Assembly: GCA_937625935.1 (NCBI GenBank)
Contig: OW569364.1
Coordinates: 62,001-126,000 of the forward strand
Origin: Tetramitus jugosus
Lineage: Eukaryota; Heterolobosea; Eutetramitea; Acrasida; Vahlkampfiidae
Length of the DNA stretch: 64,000 bases
Direction of reading: 5' to 3'
This document shows, piece by piece, positions 49,884 to 58,609 of the stretch; position 1 is the first letter of the stretch; every line of letters begins with the position of its first letter. The position numbers and the translations under genes are program-made. Under the pieces are notes generated by a model. It was not told the origin of the DNA, did not search any database, and was given only the letters and a program-made list of their open reading frames with translations.

Positions 49884-51688
49884 TTACAGTTCCGACGGTT
49901 TAACAAGATGATGTTCGATTAGGACTTGCTTCTTCACCACCAAATTGGATATGAACGTCTGGTAATGGCGGTCGTGGTACACATGATTCCCTGTCACAAT
50001 TCCCATTTGCAGTTTCATCCACACTTGTTCCCTTGTTTCAGTGGACAAAAGATTCTCTTGTGTTACACCCACTGTTCTGCAAAACTTTCTGTAGAGATGA
50101 GTGAATATCTGAATTGGTACCAAATCATTAGGATTGTTTGTTCTCTCAATCTCTTCAGACTCGAGAATGAACTTGATGAGAGAGTTAACAGAAGCTTTCA
50201 ATTTCATACCAGTGTTTGAAAAGTACGCTGGAAGGGCTGGCCAGATATTGGTTCTGCTATATCTGTTGGTAAAGTCGATATAGGCAGAGTTCATCTTCTT
50301 CAATAGTAGAGCAATCTCTGTACTCTCAATTTGTTTGGCTATATCAATTGGCTGCTTGACCTCCTGTGTAAACTCGCAAACAACAAATCTTCTGGAAATT
50401 GCACCTTTTGAGTCGTCCCAATTACCAAAATGATTGCCAAAGAACATTCCATGACTCTTCCATTTTTGTGTCTTCGCTGTGTTATACTTGGACGATATTG
50501 ATACTCTCACCACAGATGATTTTCTGGATATCCTGTGGCATTCCAAAATCTTTCTTCGCTTCAGGACAAGTATACATTAACTTGCTAGAGAGTGCATCCA
50601 AACCAAAGCTCTTCTCAAAGTTACCACAAGTCAACACTCCAACTTGAGTTTCATCAAAGAACATTTCCAATATTTGTGCGATGGTAGATTTTCCAGATTT
50701 GCTTACTCCAAAAATGTAGGGGGCAATCTGCCAACTATCTCTTTCTCCAATTTCATACAGCATTCTGCCACAAAACACATATATCCAATCAATTACAGAT
50801 CTCTCCAAATTTTTGGTGAGTCAATATACGTTCGAAAAGAGGTGTCTGAATAGTTCTCCAGTCTGTAACAATATCTTCAGTAAAATCTACTGGAAAATAT
50901 TTGCAAGCAACAAGCTCCCTCTCAGCTACAGTCAAATCTGAATACTTCTTGAATATATCCTCTCTTCCGAAATAAATACCATTGGTGAATGAATAGACAA
51001 GCCTATCTGGTGTCAATTCAGGAAATTCTCTCGTGGTTGTTATACCCCTCAAACTTTTGATGGAATGCTCCACACAACTACGGTTAGCAGTAATCATCAT
51101 TAAATATTTCAGACCAAATACATGTCTGTTAGGAGTATTGTTGACAAATGATTCAATAGTTTCGAAAAACTCCCAAGTTTGTGTTGCTATTCCATCATCT
51201 GTATAAATGGGCTTCATCACATTGCCGTTGCATTTTCTGTAATGATGCATGTTCGCGTATCTGTATAAAAACTATAGATAGCGTTGATTGTCATTCTTGA
51301 CTTCACCCAGTTCTGACCTTCTAAAAAAGTTATAATTCTCTGGTAGTGGTGTACCATTGCTCAATTCACAAAGTTTAACTTGATGCTTCAGAATCTGGAA
51401 TGTATTTGAGCAAATGGCTTCATTTACTGGTAAAACTTCTGTCTCCTCCTCTGACATCAATTCGTTATTCTCATTCTCTTCATCATAATCTTCTTCCATC
51501 AGTGCTAGAGAGAGCTCTCCACCTTCAAGTTCATTGTCATGCTCTTCGGATATTAATTCGTGACTCTTTTCAGAACTTGTGTTAATGAGTGCATTGTTCC
51601 CTGTTTCACTTTCTGCTGAATTCATTGCACCATCTTCAACAGTGTCATCAAATTGTTTGTCTTCTTCACTGACGTGTTCTACTGTTTG
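49884..51688 (-). pseudogene. D5-like SF3 primase-helicase remnant
   Basis: Minus-strand gene for a viral/mobile replication helicase, broken three times. An acidic N-terminal part runs to an in-frame TAG (51272-51274). The same frame then continues (YRYANMHHYRKCNGNV) to about 50800. A 1-base shift leads to IYVFCGRMLYEI and the Walker A box GVSKSGKST (near 50682-50708). A second shift near 50530 leads to GNHFGNWDDSKGAISRRFVV. That last piece is the GN-x-x-x-x-W-x-D-x-x-G-x-x-x-RR sensor signature of D5/NCLDV-type helicases. It continues to a C-terminal helical region ending at 49884. The motif order is correct. A fragment of a related copy sits at 57263-57517. Confidence 0.75.
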
Positions 51689-51742
51689 CTATGTCAGAAC
51701 CTCTGTACTCTTCTTTCTTCTCTTTGAAGAAGACTTGTGTGT

Positions 51743-52096
51743 TTACAATTTGCTTCTTCGAAGAATTACGACTGATAGTGCTTTAAAATGCTCAACACAT
51801 GCGATTCTCCAACCATTTACTTTGAGTTTTGTCAAATTATCCACAAGTATATCTCTTCTAACAGCTTCACGAATATCTTGTGATGCAGTTTTGTTGAAAT
51901 AATTCTTCACATCTTCCAGAAAGTAACTGAATACATCTCTGATGAAGGACTCAAAACCATACCTATCTGTAATTCTTCTTTCAACAGATTTATTTCTGCC
52001 AGACAGAAGTCCACGACAGAACTGCCGAAACAACAAAAGCATCCTTTCTATAGAATGAACTGTATTCAAATCAACAAGTTGACTCAAGCTGAACAT
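51743..52096 (-). pseudogene. Element ORF fragment, unknown function
   Basis: Minus-strand frame of 117 residues, helix-rich and basic: SIERMLLLFRQFCRGLLSGR and NKSVERRITDRYGFESFIRD. It ends at a TAA. A shifted frame past the stop continues with similar basic content (NTQVFFKEKKEEY). No known domain. It lies between the acidic ORF and the helicase. Confidence 0.45.
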
Positions 52097-52197
52097 TGCT
52101 TTACTATACTCAGATATACTTTAGAAGAATGGATGTTATCAGGACTCGTGTGAATTGAAAAATGACCGAGGTTTACAAAGATAACTAAAGCTAGCAT

Positions 52198-52978
52198 CTA
52201 CAAGCAATATATACTATGCACTCTTTTCGTTGTTTTAGGAGCCTTATTTCCTCCGACGCCGCTATCCGAATATTTTCGGTGTTTGCACTTCACATGGAGC
52301 AAATTCTCCAACTGTTCTGACTTCTCGGCAGTGTTGGTAGCATCATCAGCATTATCTCCAACATACAACTGTGCTACTATTATCATATAATGAAATCCCT
52401 CCCCTTTGTACTTTTTACCGTATCTGCTGACTACACCCGCTTGTAGATGATCGTTGTCTGAGGCAGATGCTCTACCAACATAGAATTCCTGAACATCATC
52501 GTGATCAACCCAATGAAGAACATCTAAAAAATAAGGGTAGCGATAGTATCGACATCCAGATTGTAGAATTGGGTGTACGCTAGTTTGACTTCTGGTACGT
52601 TGCTTGCAATGGACTTCCCATCTAAAGAGAATATGTATTTCCCTTGTCCTCTGTGTGTTATCTGTACACAACTTTTTGGACTCATCACAGGGTGGTGGAA
52701 ATCGTCAATTTGTTGCAAGAACTGGAAGAGTGGACTATCAGTCTTCATGTGTTTCAGAAACAGGTTGATTAAGCTTTTGTCAAGAGCAATGAGCTTCCAA
52801 CGATACTGTTTCATATCCTCTTCATCAACTCTCACAGTGTTGTCATCATCAGCTCCAATATTGGCATCATTGTCGTCTCGAACAGGACTTCTATCACCAT
52901 CATCCACTGTGCCTTGTGGACTATCAGTTGCCAATTCTTCATCATCAAACTCTATTGTCCAGTAGCTTCTTCTGACAT
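52198..52978 (-). pseudogene. Element ORF, acidic unknown protein, frameshifted
   Basis: Starts at an ATG near 52978 (MSEEATG) with an early shift into a long acidic frame (DRSPVRDDNDANIGADDDNT). A basic/aromatic region follows (RWKLIALDKSLINLFLKHMK, then GQGKYIFSLDGK). The frame breaks near 52530, and a second frame goes on with VLHWVDHDDVQEFYVGRASA and RYGKKYKGEGFHYMIIVAQ. I recognise no family. Comparable placement next to an integrase suggests a structural or accessory gene of the element, but there is no sequence proof. Confidence 0.5.
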
Positions 52979-53080
52979 GTTAGCAGTTGTGATGTTTTCC
53001 TGTTTATTTTGAATTTCACGTTGGTTTACAAAATGTTATCAAAATTGAAGGTGCGAATTCAACAACACCAGAGAACTATT

Positions 53081-54187
53081 CTAATAAAATTGAAAGTTGG
53101 TGTCATTGCGAAGAAAGTGTTCAGTTCTTTGCCTTCTAGATCGATTGGGAACCAGTTGAGGTACTGCAATAGTGCTGGACTCAAAGTCCATTCTTACAAT
53201 TGTTGCTCTTTGTCTGTGATCCTCTCTGTAACTGAATTGTCTATTCCTCTGGCGATTTGAGCCATCTGTCACACGAGGATTTAGACTTGGGATTAGCTGT
53301 AAATTGTCTCTGTAAACTTGCATTACCTTGTCACTGGAAACACCTTTCACTTTGTACACGGGTAGATGTGAAGCACTTATAGTTAGCAACAACATCATCA
53401 AGGATATCTACCCAGACTTTTGTTTTGAATCTCGCCATATGTAAGTAAAACAACCGTTTCAGTGTACCGTTGAATCGTTCTATACATCCTTGTGATTGAG
53501 GTCTATATGCAGAACTGAATACTTGTTTCACAGAAAACTTTTTACACAGGGCCGTCATCAGTTTGTTCTTGAATTCACCACCATTATCAGATTGAATGAT
53601 TGTTGGACGAGTGTTAACTTCCAACACTGATTTCACTTCTTTAGGTTTCAATTGTTTTACCCAAACATACTTGGAGAATATGTCAATTACTGTTAGACAG
53701 TATTGATAACTCTAGATTCTCATGTTTTCTACTGTCACCCATATCAATCAAATCCATTTGCCAGCGCACATGTGGTCCTTCTGGAACTGCTACAGGACGA
53801 ACTACCTTCATTTTGTTTGCAGCTGGTCTGTATAGTTGCCTCGTTTCGTCATTGGATATGAACTTTTCTACATCTGGATATGCCAATGTATTGTTGTTTT
53901 ACACGTTCATAGAATTTGTCTCTTCCAAATCCACCTGTTAGAGGATTGTCTTATAACTTGCTCAGAATTTCATCAATGCTGTTCTGTGGAATAATCTGAC
54001 GTAGATCCATCACTAGAATATCCTTTTCATTGAAGGTTTCTATCTTGGCTGAACTCCACCTTCTTTTGAATCTAGCCAAAGCTGACCTCGAGTTCTTTGT
54101 TGGTAATTTTCCATCTCTGACAAAATCCAAAGCTTGGTTGTACTCTTCATCAGTTATATGATGGATGTAGTTTGGATTGATACCCAT
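53081..54187 (-). pseudogene. Retroviral-type (rve) DDE integrase remnant
   Basis: Several adjacent minus-strand frames give one integrase in order. An N-terminal helical part starts at the ATG at 54187 (MGINPNYIHHITDEEY). Next comes a zinc-binding-like segment near 53890-53950 (GGFGRDKFYERVKQQY), then the core with HVRWQMDLIDMG (first Asp). QSDNGGEFKNKLM (second Asp) and GCIERFNGTLKRL (Glu) follow. The spacing from the second Asp to the Glu is 35 residues, exactly the D-35-E of rve integrases. The C-terminal part is basic. Frameshifts occur near 53890, near 53690 (between the first Asp and the core's next strand) and near 53335. This enzyme inserts the element into DNA; it is now inactive in this copy. 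Confidence 0.82.
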
Positions 54188-54227
54188 TTACATTGACTGT
54201 ATATAAAGTTTAATCTTCTTCGAATAA

Positions 54228-54244
54228 AGTTATTCGTTATTCTC
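54228..54244. repeat. 17-bp inverted repeat, left copy
   Basis: AGTTATTCGTTATTCTC is the perfect reverse complement of the sequence at 56599-56615. The inner 14 bases also pair with 54985-54998, and 54374-54387 carries a near-copy with one mismatch. Lies just upstream of the integrase remnant. Confidence 0.7.
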
Positions 54245-54675
54245 TATACCTCTGTACTGGTCAGTGTCCTGTTACCATGCACTATAGCATGTCCCTCTAG
54301 TCACCCATTGTCCATATACATATACTCAACCGCGTTACTCCCAAACTGTTATAGGTCTTTTGACCAAAAACAAGTAATTCGTTATTCGTATATACACCAA
54401 ACACTCTACAATGCAGAATACAAATGCAGTAACATATAATTGAATTTATTGAAACAGATAATTATTGAATGTAACAATCTGACTAACACAGAAAGTAAAT
54501 CCAGAATTCCACAGATTGCCCCCAGTTTCACCTCAAAAAATTCAAAAACACATGACAGCACTCCAATAGCGAACTGATGCAACGAATAACATTCTCTTTA
54601 CTTGAATAGTAACAGAGCAGTATTGAAATTTGGGACAACTTTGTGAATATTTTCCTCAATTATTGAAATACCCTG

Positions 54676-54760
54676 AAGTCCCGCTATGAATATGTATGGA
54701 GAGTGGTATCAAATCACCAGATAAGTGCCACTATCGATATACATATTCATAGTGGGACTT
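54676..54760. repeat. 22-bp imperfect inverted repeat (hairpin), MITE-like
   Basis: Arms at 54676-54697 and 54739-54760 are reverse complements with a single mismatch (AAGTCCCGCTATGAATATGT against AAGTCCCACTATGAATATGT on the other arm). The loop of about 41 bases has smaller paired segments (AGTGG and CCACT). A third partial copy of the arm (AAGTCCCATTATTC) begins near 54845. Non-coding region between the integrase remnant and an intact gene. Could be a MITE, an element terminus or a transcription-ending hairpin. Confidence 0.7.
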
Positions 54761-54984
54761 AACTAACACTCAAATCTGGGTGGAAATATGGTTGGATATA
54801 CTGTCAGATTTCTGGTTTATTATATGAGGAAAATATTTTGAATGAAGTCCCATTATTCGAGAAATGCCTGTTACTCTATCTCAATATTTAGTTCTAAACT
54901 TGTGTATTGGATTTGACATGTTTTTGAGGATATTTAGGAAGGCTATAGAATTGCAATAATTTGTTGTTTCTTGGTGTAGATATA

Positions 54985-54998
54985 GAATAACGAATAAC
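54985..54998. repeat. GAATAACGAATAAC motif copy
   Basis: Exact 14-base match to 56601-56614 and exact reverse complement of 54229-54242. A shorter relative occurs at 55132-55150 (ACGAATAACTAGTTTCACT), which recurs with one extra T and one change at 56606-56625. The gene at 55250-56416 thus lies between direct copies of this stretch. The rest of 54188-55249 holds no gene that I can see. Confidence 0.65.
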
Positions 54999-55249
54999 GG
55001 GTCTTCTGTTACTGACTGGTAAATACTTGTATAACTGATTGTGCTTTACTACGAATACAGTAGATTGTTTTCATCTTGCATCTAGATGGGACTAAAGAAA
55101 TGTTGGTATCACTGTTCGCTTCTTAATTTGGACGAATAACTAGTTTCACTAGAATAGTTGAAACCACTACAAAAAAACCCATTGTTGTGTATAAATGGGC
55201 ATGCCTATTTATACACAACCACACAAACTCATCAGAAACAAACAAAAAA

Positions 55250-56416
55250 ATGTTGCCAATCATCAACCGACACATCAACAAACGCAATGGTTTGGTGAGT
55301 ACCTTGTTTAGAACAATACAAACGAGTGCACAAGAGACTCCTACTGAGACTACGGTTCTTCATTGGGCCAACTCATATGACCTTGATGATCAGAGGAAAT
55401 TTCGACACCTCATCAAGGCCGTTGTAGAGAATGATACTAGCCGGAAGAGAATTGCACAGGATGATGAAATCATGAAGAAACTTTTGCAAGAGAGAGCCAA
55501 AAGATCTAGAGAACTCAAGCTAGAAGTAATCAAACAAATGCCATACGAGGAAGAATTTGACCAAGAGGTAGAAGGATGGAGAGAGAGACATACAGGAAAA
55601 TTCAATGAGGGACAGAATGAAGCCTTGGAGGAACTTCATCAAAGATTGTTCAATGTTCTTGGAGGCAAGATCCACCAGCTAGAGACTTATCTTGACAAGA
55701 AACACGCAGTGTTTGGATGGGCCCAGATTCTAAGTTCATTAGAGGCTGCGATTGTACTGTTTTTGAATGCCAACATTGCTACAAAGTCTTACAAAATCGG
55801 CAGTCTTGAGCTGCTTGAGGGAGTGGTGGCCCGGGCAGAAGATGAAAATAAGCAGATATACGAAAAGATAGCCACGTTCATTAATACCATTGAGTGTGTG
55901 TTGGGAGTGTCTTTGAACTCTTTGCTCAGCTTGATGCTGTTATTGAACAGGTTGAAGAGGAATCCTGCTGCTCATAGAAACTGTTCAAGAGAGGATGTGA
56001 AGGAAGCTACGACGATACTTGTTGCGATTGATAGCAACATTTTGACTCCTTCAGATCCAAGATTATACGTTTCTCACATGATGAAAAATCCACACAATTG
56101 TCCCATTTTAGAGGAACCAGAGCAACGTGCTACTTTGGAGAGAATCACAACAGTCTATATGAATGCTTTGGACTGTATGGGATCATTTTGTTATTATTTT
56201 GGTCTGGATGCACAGCAGTTTGAGGATGAGTATGATGTCGTTAAGGATAGAGATCTGAAGATAGTTCAAACCAAGTTACTTGCATTTTGGATTGATTGTC
56301 AATTGAGAAATAAGGATGTTGTACGAATATCAAAGCTGGTCAAGGAACCAACATTTTTTCACGAAATCAAGTTGCCTAAGGGAACTCCAGAGAGCTCAGA
56401 AGCTGATGGGGAGTAG
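55250..56416 (+). CDS. Unknown helical protein, possible mitochondrial leader, 388 aa
   Basis: Intact frame with an ATG at 55250 (MLPIINRHINKRNGLVSTLF), giving a basic, hydroxylated leader that could be mitochondrial. The frame upstream reaches only a GTG. The rest is helical and charged: RKRIAQDDEIMKKLLQERAK, HAVFGWAQILSSLEAAIVLF and KIATFINTIECVLGV. No known domain. Its clean frame, unlike the broken neighbours, suggests it is a host gene rather than element cargo. It sits between decayed element DNA and repeat copies (54228-54244 / 56599-56615), so cargo status cannot be excluded. Confidence 0.68.
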   Translation: MLPIINRHINKRNGLVSTLFRTIQTSAQETPTETTVLHWANSYDLDDQRKFRHLIKAVVENDTSRKRIAQDDEIMKKLLQERAKRSRELKLEVIKQMPYEEEFDQEVEGWRERHTGKFNEGQNEALEELHQRLFNVLGGKIHQLETYLDKKHAVFGWAQILSSLEAAIVLFLNANIATKSYKIGSLELLEGVVARAEDENKQIYEKIATFINTIECVLGVSLNSLLSLMLLLNRLKRNPAAHRNCSREDVKEATTILVAIDSNILTPSDPRLYVSHMMKNPHNCPILEEPEQRATLERITTVYMNALDCMGSFCYYFGLDAQQFEDEYDVVKDRDLKIVQTKLLAFWIDCQLRNKDVVRISKLVKEPTFFHEIKLPKGTPESSEADGE

Positions 56417-56717
56417 GCTTTTGATGAAGGAGATAGTAGGGTCTTTTTTCGTTTTCTCTATCCATATCCAGAAGAAACAATTCTTGTTTGTAAATCAGCA
56501 ATACTTGTATGAGGTACAGTAGATCCATGACCGAATCCATCTTGCTTCAGGAACCAAAACCAGTTATTCTTCAGTTGTAGATATCTCCTTTTTTAATTGA
56601 GAATAACGAATAACTAGTTTTCATTCTGGAAGTATTCACAACACTGACTTTACGGGTCACTTCACAAATCCACAAACAACAAACTCGCACATCAAAATTA
56701 AACACAAAATTTTTTCA
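56417..56717. other. Intergenic with repeat copy
   Basis: About 300 bases, AT-rich. It contains the right-hand repeat copy (56599-56615). Otherwise nothing recognisable. Confidence 0.5.
56599..56615. repeat. 17-bp inverted repeat, right copy
   Basis: GAGAATAACGAATAACT is the perfect reverse complement of 54228-54244. The two copies flank about 2.35 kb containing the hairpin repeat and the intact 388-aa gene. They could be terminal inverted repeats of a small unit or scattered copies of an element-derived motif. Confidence 0.65.
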
Positions 56718-57116
56718 TCACACCCTCCGTGGTGAGCGGATGCCGAACAAGCCGGCACCAGTGAACAAGAGTTCACCAATGTATGCTGGTAGTGTCATGC
56801 AAAGTGCCCAAATGAGTTGGTGGTGGTCAATGCGTTGAATTAGGATGATTGCAGCAGTATTCTGGGTCAATGTTGGCCACCAATGTCAGGTGTACCTCTC
56901 TCCGCGTTTCACATGTATGCACAGTGCTGTGCCAACACAAACGAGTGCCATGCCCACATACACTCGCAATCGATGCTCAATCTTTCCAGTGCTTTTGTGC
57001 TTGTTACTAAACAGTAGGGAGTCAATTGTTCTTTGTCCACCATCACAAAGGAAGGTCAAAATATTTCTGTTCTGATCTCTCATATCCATATCGTTGGTTT
57101 CTTCAAAGCACCGCAA
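56718..57116 (-). pseudogene. Small multi-TM membrane protein with one in-frame stop
   Basis: A single minus-strand frame from 57116 (MRCFEETNDMDMRDQNRN) to 56718 is open apart from one TGA in the middle (near 56889). Both halves look like membrane protein: RLRVYVGMALVCVGTALCIHV before the stop, then ILIQRIDHHQLIWALCMTLP and AYIGELLFTGAGLFGIR after it. No intron removing the TGA fits GT-AG rules well. Either a recent pseudogene, or a sequence error. I recognise no family, and the reading across the stop is inferred. Confidence 0.45.
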
Positions 57117-57262
57117 TCATTGAGAGCTGCACTTGATCCAAGGGGAATGCCATCACGTACATACTTTGAGATTTTGACCACATGTGAATCCGTGAAGCTG
57201 TTCGAAGAGAAAATAGTGCTGTCGACAGATAGAAGGATTTAAACTCGTTACAATATATTTTT

Positions 57263-57517
57263 TCACTAAAGTTGCTCAAAGGCTTTCCAGATCCTAGTAG
57301 CTATTCAGTTCTGAGATTTATAGACTTTGATCCAGATATGAAAGCAGAACAGATCTGATACTTACAATTTCTATTGAGATATGCACAAGAGAATAACTTC
57401 AGAAAGTACAATGGAAATGTTCTACAACATGTTTACACTGGAAATGGAACCGCTTCTCAGACTTGGAGAGCATCCAGAATTGCTCGTTATTCAACACATA
57501 TATGTGACTTGCTTTGA
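57263..57517 (+). pseudogene. Fragment of a related D5-type helicase
   Basis: Plus-strand frame with one internal TGA (57356-57358). It matches the helicase remnant at 49884-51688. FLLRYAQENNFRKYNGNV here corresponds to FLYRYANMHHYRKCNGNV there, and TGNGTASQTW to TDDGIATQTW. Upstream, LLKGFPDPSSYSVLRFIDFD resembles the region before the stop in the other copy. The two copies are clearly diverged, so this is not a recent duplicate. It marks a second insertion or a rearranged part of the same element. Confidence 0.7.
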
Positions 57518-57769
57518 TCAAGGTTAGTCAACATATCAAGACTATGAACGGGAAGCGAAATCACCGCTTGGGTAGTTGATCGCTTTCCTTGACGTTGAGT
57601 GCATTGACGCACAAATGGCGCCCAAAAGATCCGTTAACCCAACAACAGAATTCCAGAAATTTCAGTTCCTCTCATATTTCCAAAGGTCCAAATTGACACA
57701 AACAAAAAAGAAAGTTGGACCTGGCCTTGTAACGGTATTTTCCCCCAAACAAACAAAACACAGAAGAAT

Positions 57770-58522
57770 ATGAGTTTTTTGACACCCAAAGTTGTCCAAC
57801 GTCTCTCCAAAGAAATTGCCGATTTGCACAAGAATCCAATTGAAGGGATCACTCTCAGTCAAAATTTGGATGACTTGAGTGAGATTCAAGCCACGATTAC
57901 CGGTCCAACAGGAACACCCTATGAAGGAGGTCTTTTCACGATCAAACTTGTTTTGAGTGAAGAATTTCCCGCTAAACCGCCAAAAGGTTACTTTACAACA
58001 AAAATTTTCCATCCTAATGTCGCGAGAGAGGGCGATATTTGTGTGAATACGTTGAAGAGAGACTGGGTTTCCTCATTGGGTTTGAGACATGTGTTTCTTG
58101 TCATTCGGTGCCTCATGATTGAACCGAATCCCGATAGTGCACTGAATGCAGACGCAGGAAGGTTGATTCAAGACAATTTTGAAGCTTTCTCAGAGAAGGC
58201 CAGAATGTTTACGAGTATCCATGCGAGATCTGCTCCTTCACCTGCCAATACCTTGTGTCCAACTCCTCAAAAGTCGTCCGGTTCACAGACAGATAATAAG
58301 ACGCTATCTCCGACGGGCAGTCCCTCTGAAGTACTCTTTACAACAGAGGATTCAAGTAAGGAGAACATTAATGTGAACAATTTAGCTTCGACTTCCATGC
58401 AATCTGTCAAGAAAACAACGACAGGTCTGAAGGCGAGTGCACTATTAACCAAAAAATCCGCAGTCACGAAGGTAAATGCGAAGAATGATGCCGCTAAAAA
58501 GAAGGCATTGAACAGACTCTAA
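57770..58522 (+). CDS. UBE2S: Ubiquitin-conjugating enzyme E2, UBE2S-like
   Basis: E2 that extends K11-linked ubiquitin chains on substrates of the anaphase-promoting complex. The intact 250-residue frame opens MSFLTPKVVQRLSKEIADL. The UBC core has the family segments IQATITGPTGTPYEGGLF, PKGYFTTKIFHPNVAREGDI with the active-site Cys at DICVNTLKRDW, and IEPNPDSALNADAGRLI. All match UBE2S more closely than other E2s. A long Ser/Lys-rich tail follows, ending KKKALNRL. Human UBE2S ends in an LRRL-type peptide that docks on the APC/C; the LNRL here fits the same L-x-R-L form. No intron is needed. Confidence 0.93.
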   Translation: MSFLTPKVVQRLSKEIADLHKNPIEGITLSQNLDDLSEIQATITGPTGTPYEGGLFTIKLVLSEEFPAKPPKGYFTTKIFHPNVAREGDICVNTLKRDWVSSLGLRHVFLVIRCLMIEPNPDSALNADAGRLIQDNFEAFSEKARMFTSIHARSAPSPANTLCPTPQKSSGSQTDNKTLSPTGSPSEVLFTTEDSSKENINVNNLASTSMQSVKKTTTGLKASALLTKKSAVTKVNAKNDAAKKKALNRL

Positions 58523-58609
58523 GCGAGGCGTATAATAGCGTGCTCAATTAAATTACTACGACAAAGTAGAAAAGTGTATAGAAACAAAGTTTATTGTATT
58601 CAAGTACTG

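Larger units (their letters stand above)
49193..54187 (-). mobile_element. Decayed Polinton/virophage-like element
   Basis: A 5-kb block where all recognisable frames lie on the minus strand in a row. Each is broken by stops or frameshifts. Going in the direction of transcription (54187 to 49193) the order is rve integrase, an acidic unknown protein, a small unknown, a D5-type SF3 primase-helicase, and an unknown C-terminal ORF. An rve integrase with an SF3/D5-type helicase is the combination seen in Maverick/Polinton elements, virophages (Mavirus-type) and relatives. No capsid or packaging ATPase was recognisable, so the element is either a partial copy or a different mobile lineage. The outer ends are unclear. 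Composition differs mildly from the flanking genes. Confidence 0.65.

Noticed and set aside
49193-54187. The element as an ordinary LTR retrotransposon
   Set aside because: No reverse transcriptase, RNase H or gag-like sequence was seen, and no long terminal repeats. The D5-type helicase does not fit that class.
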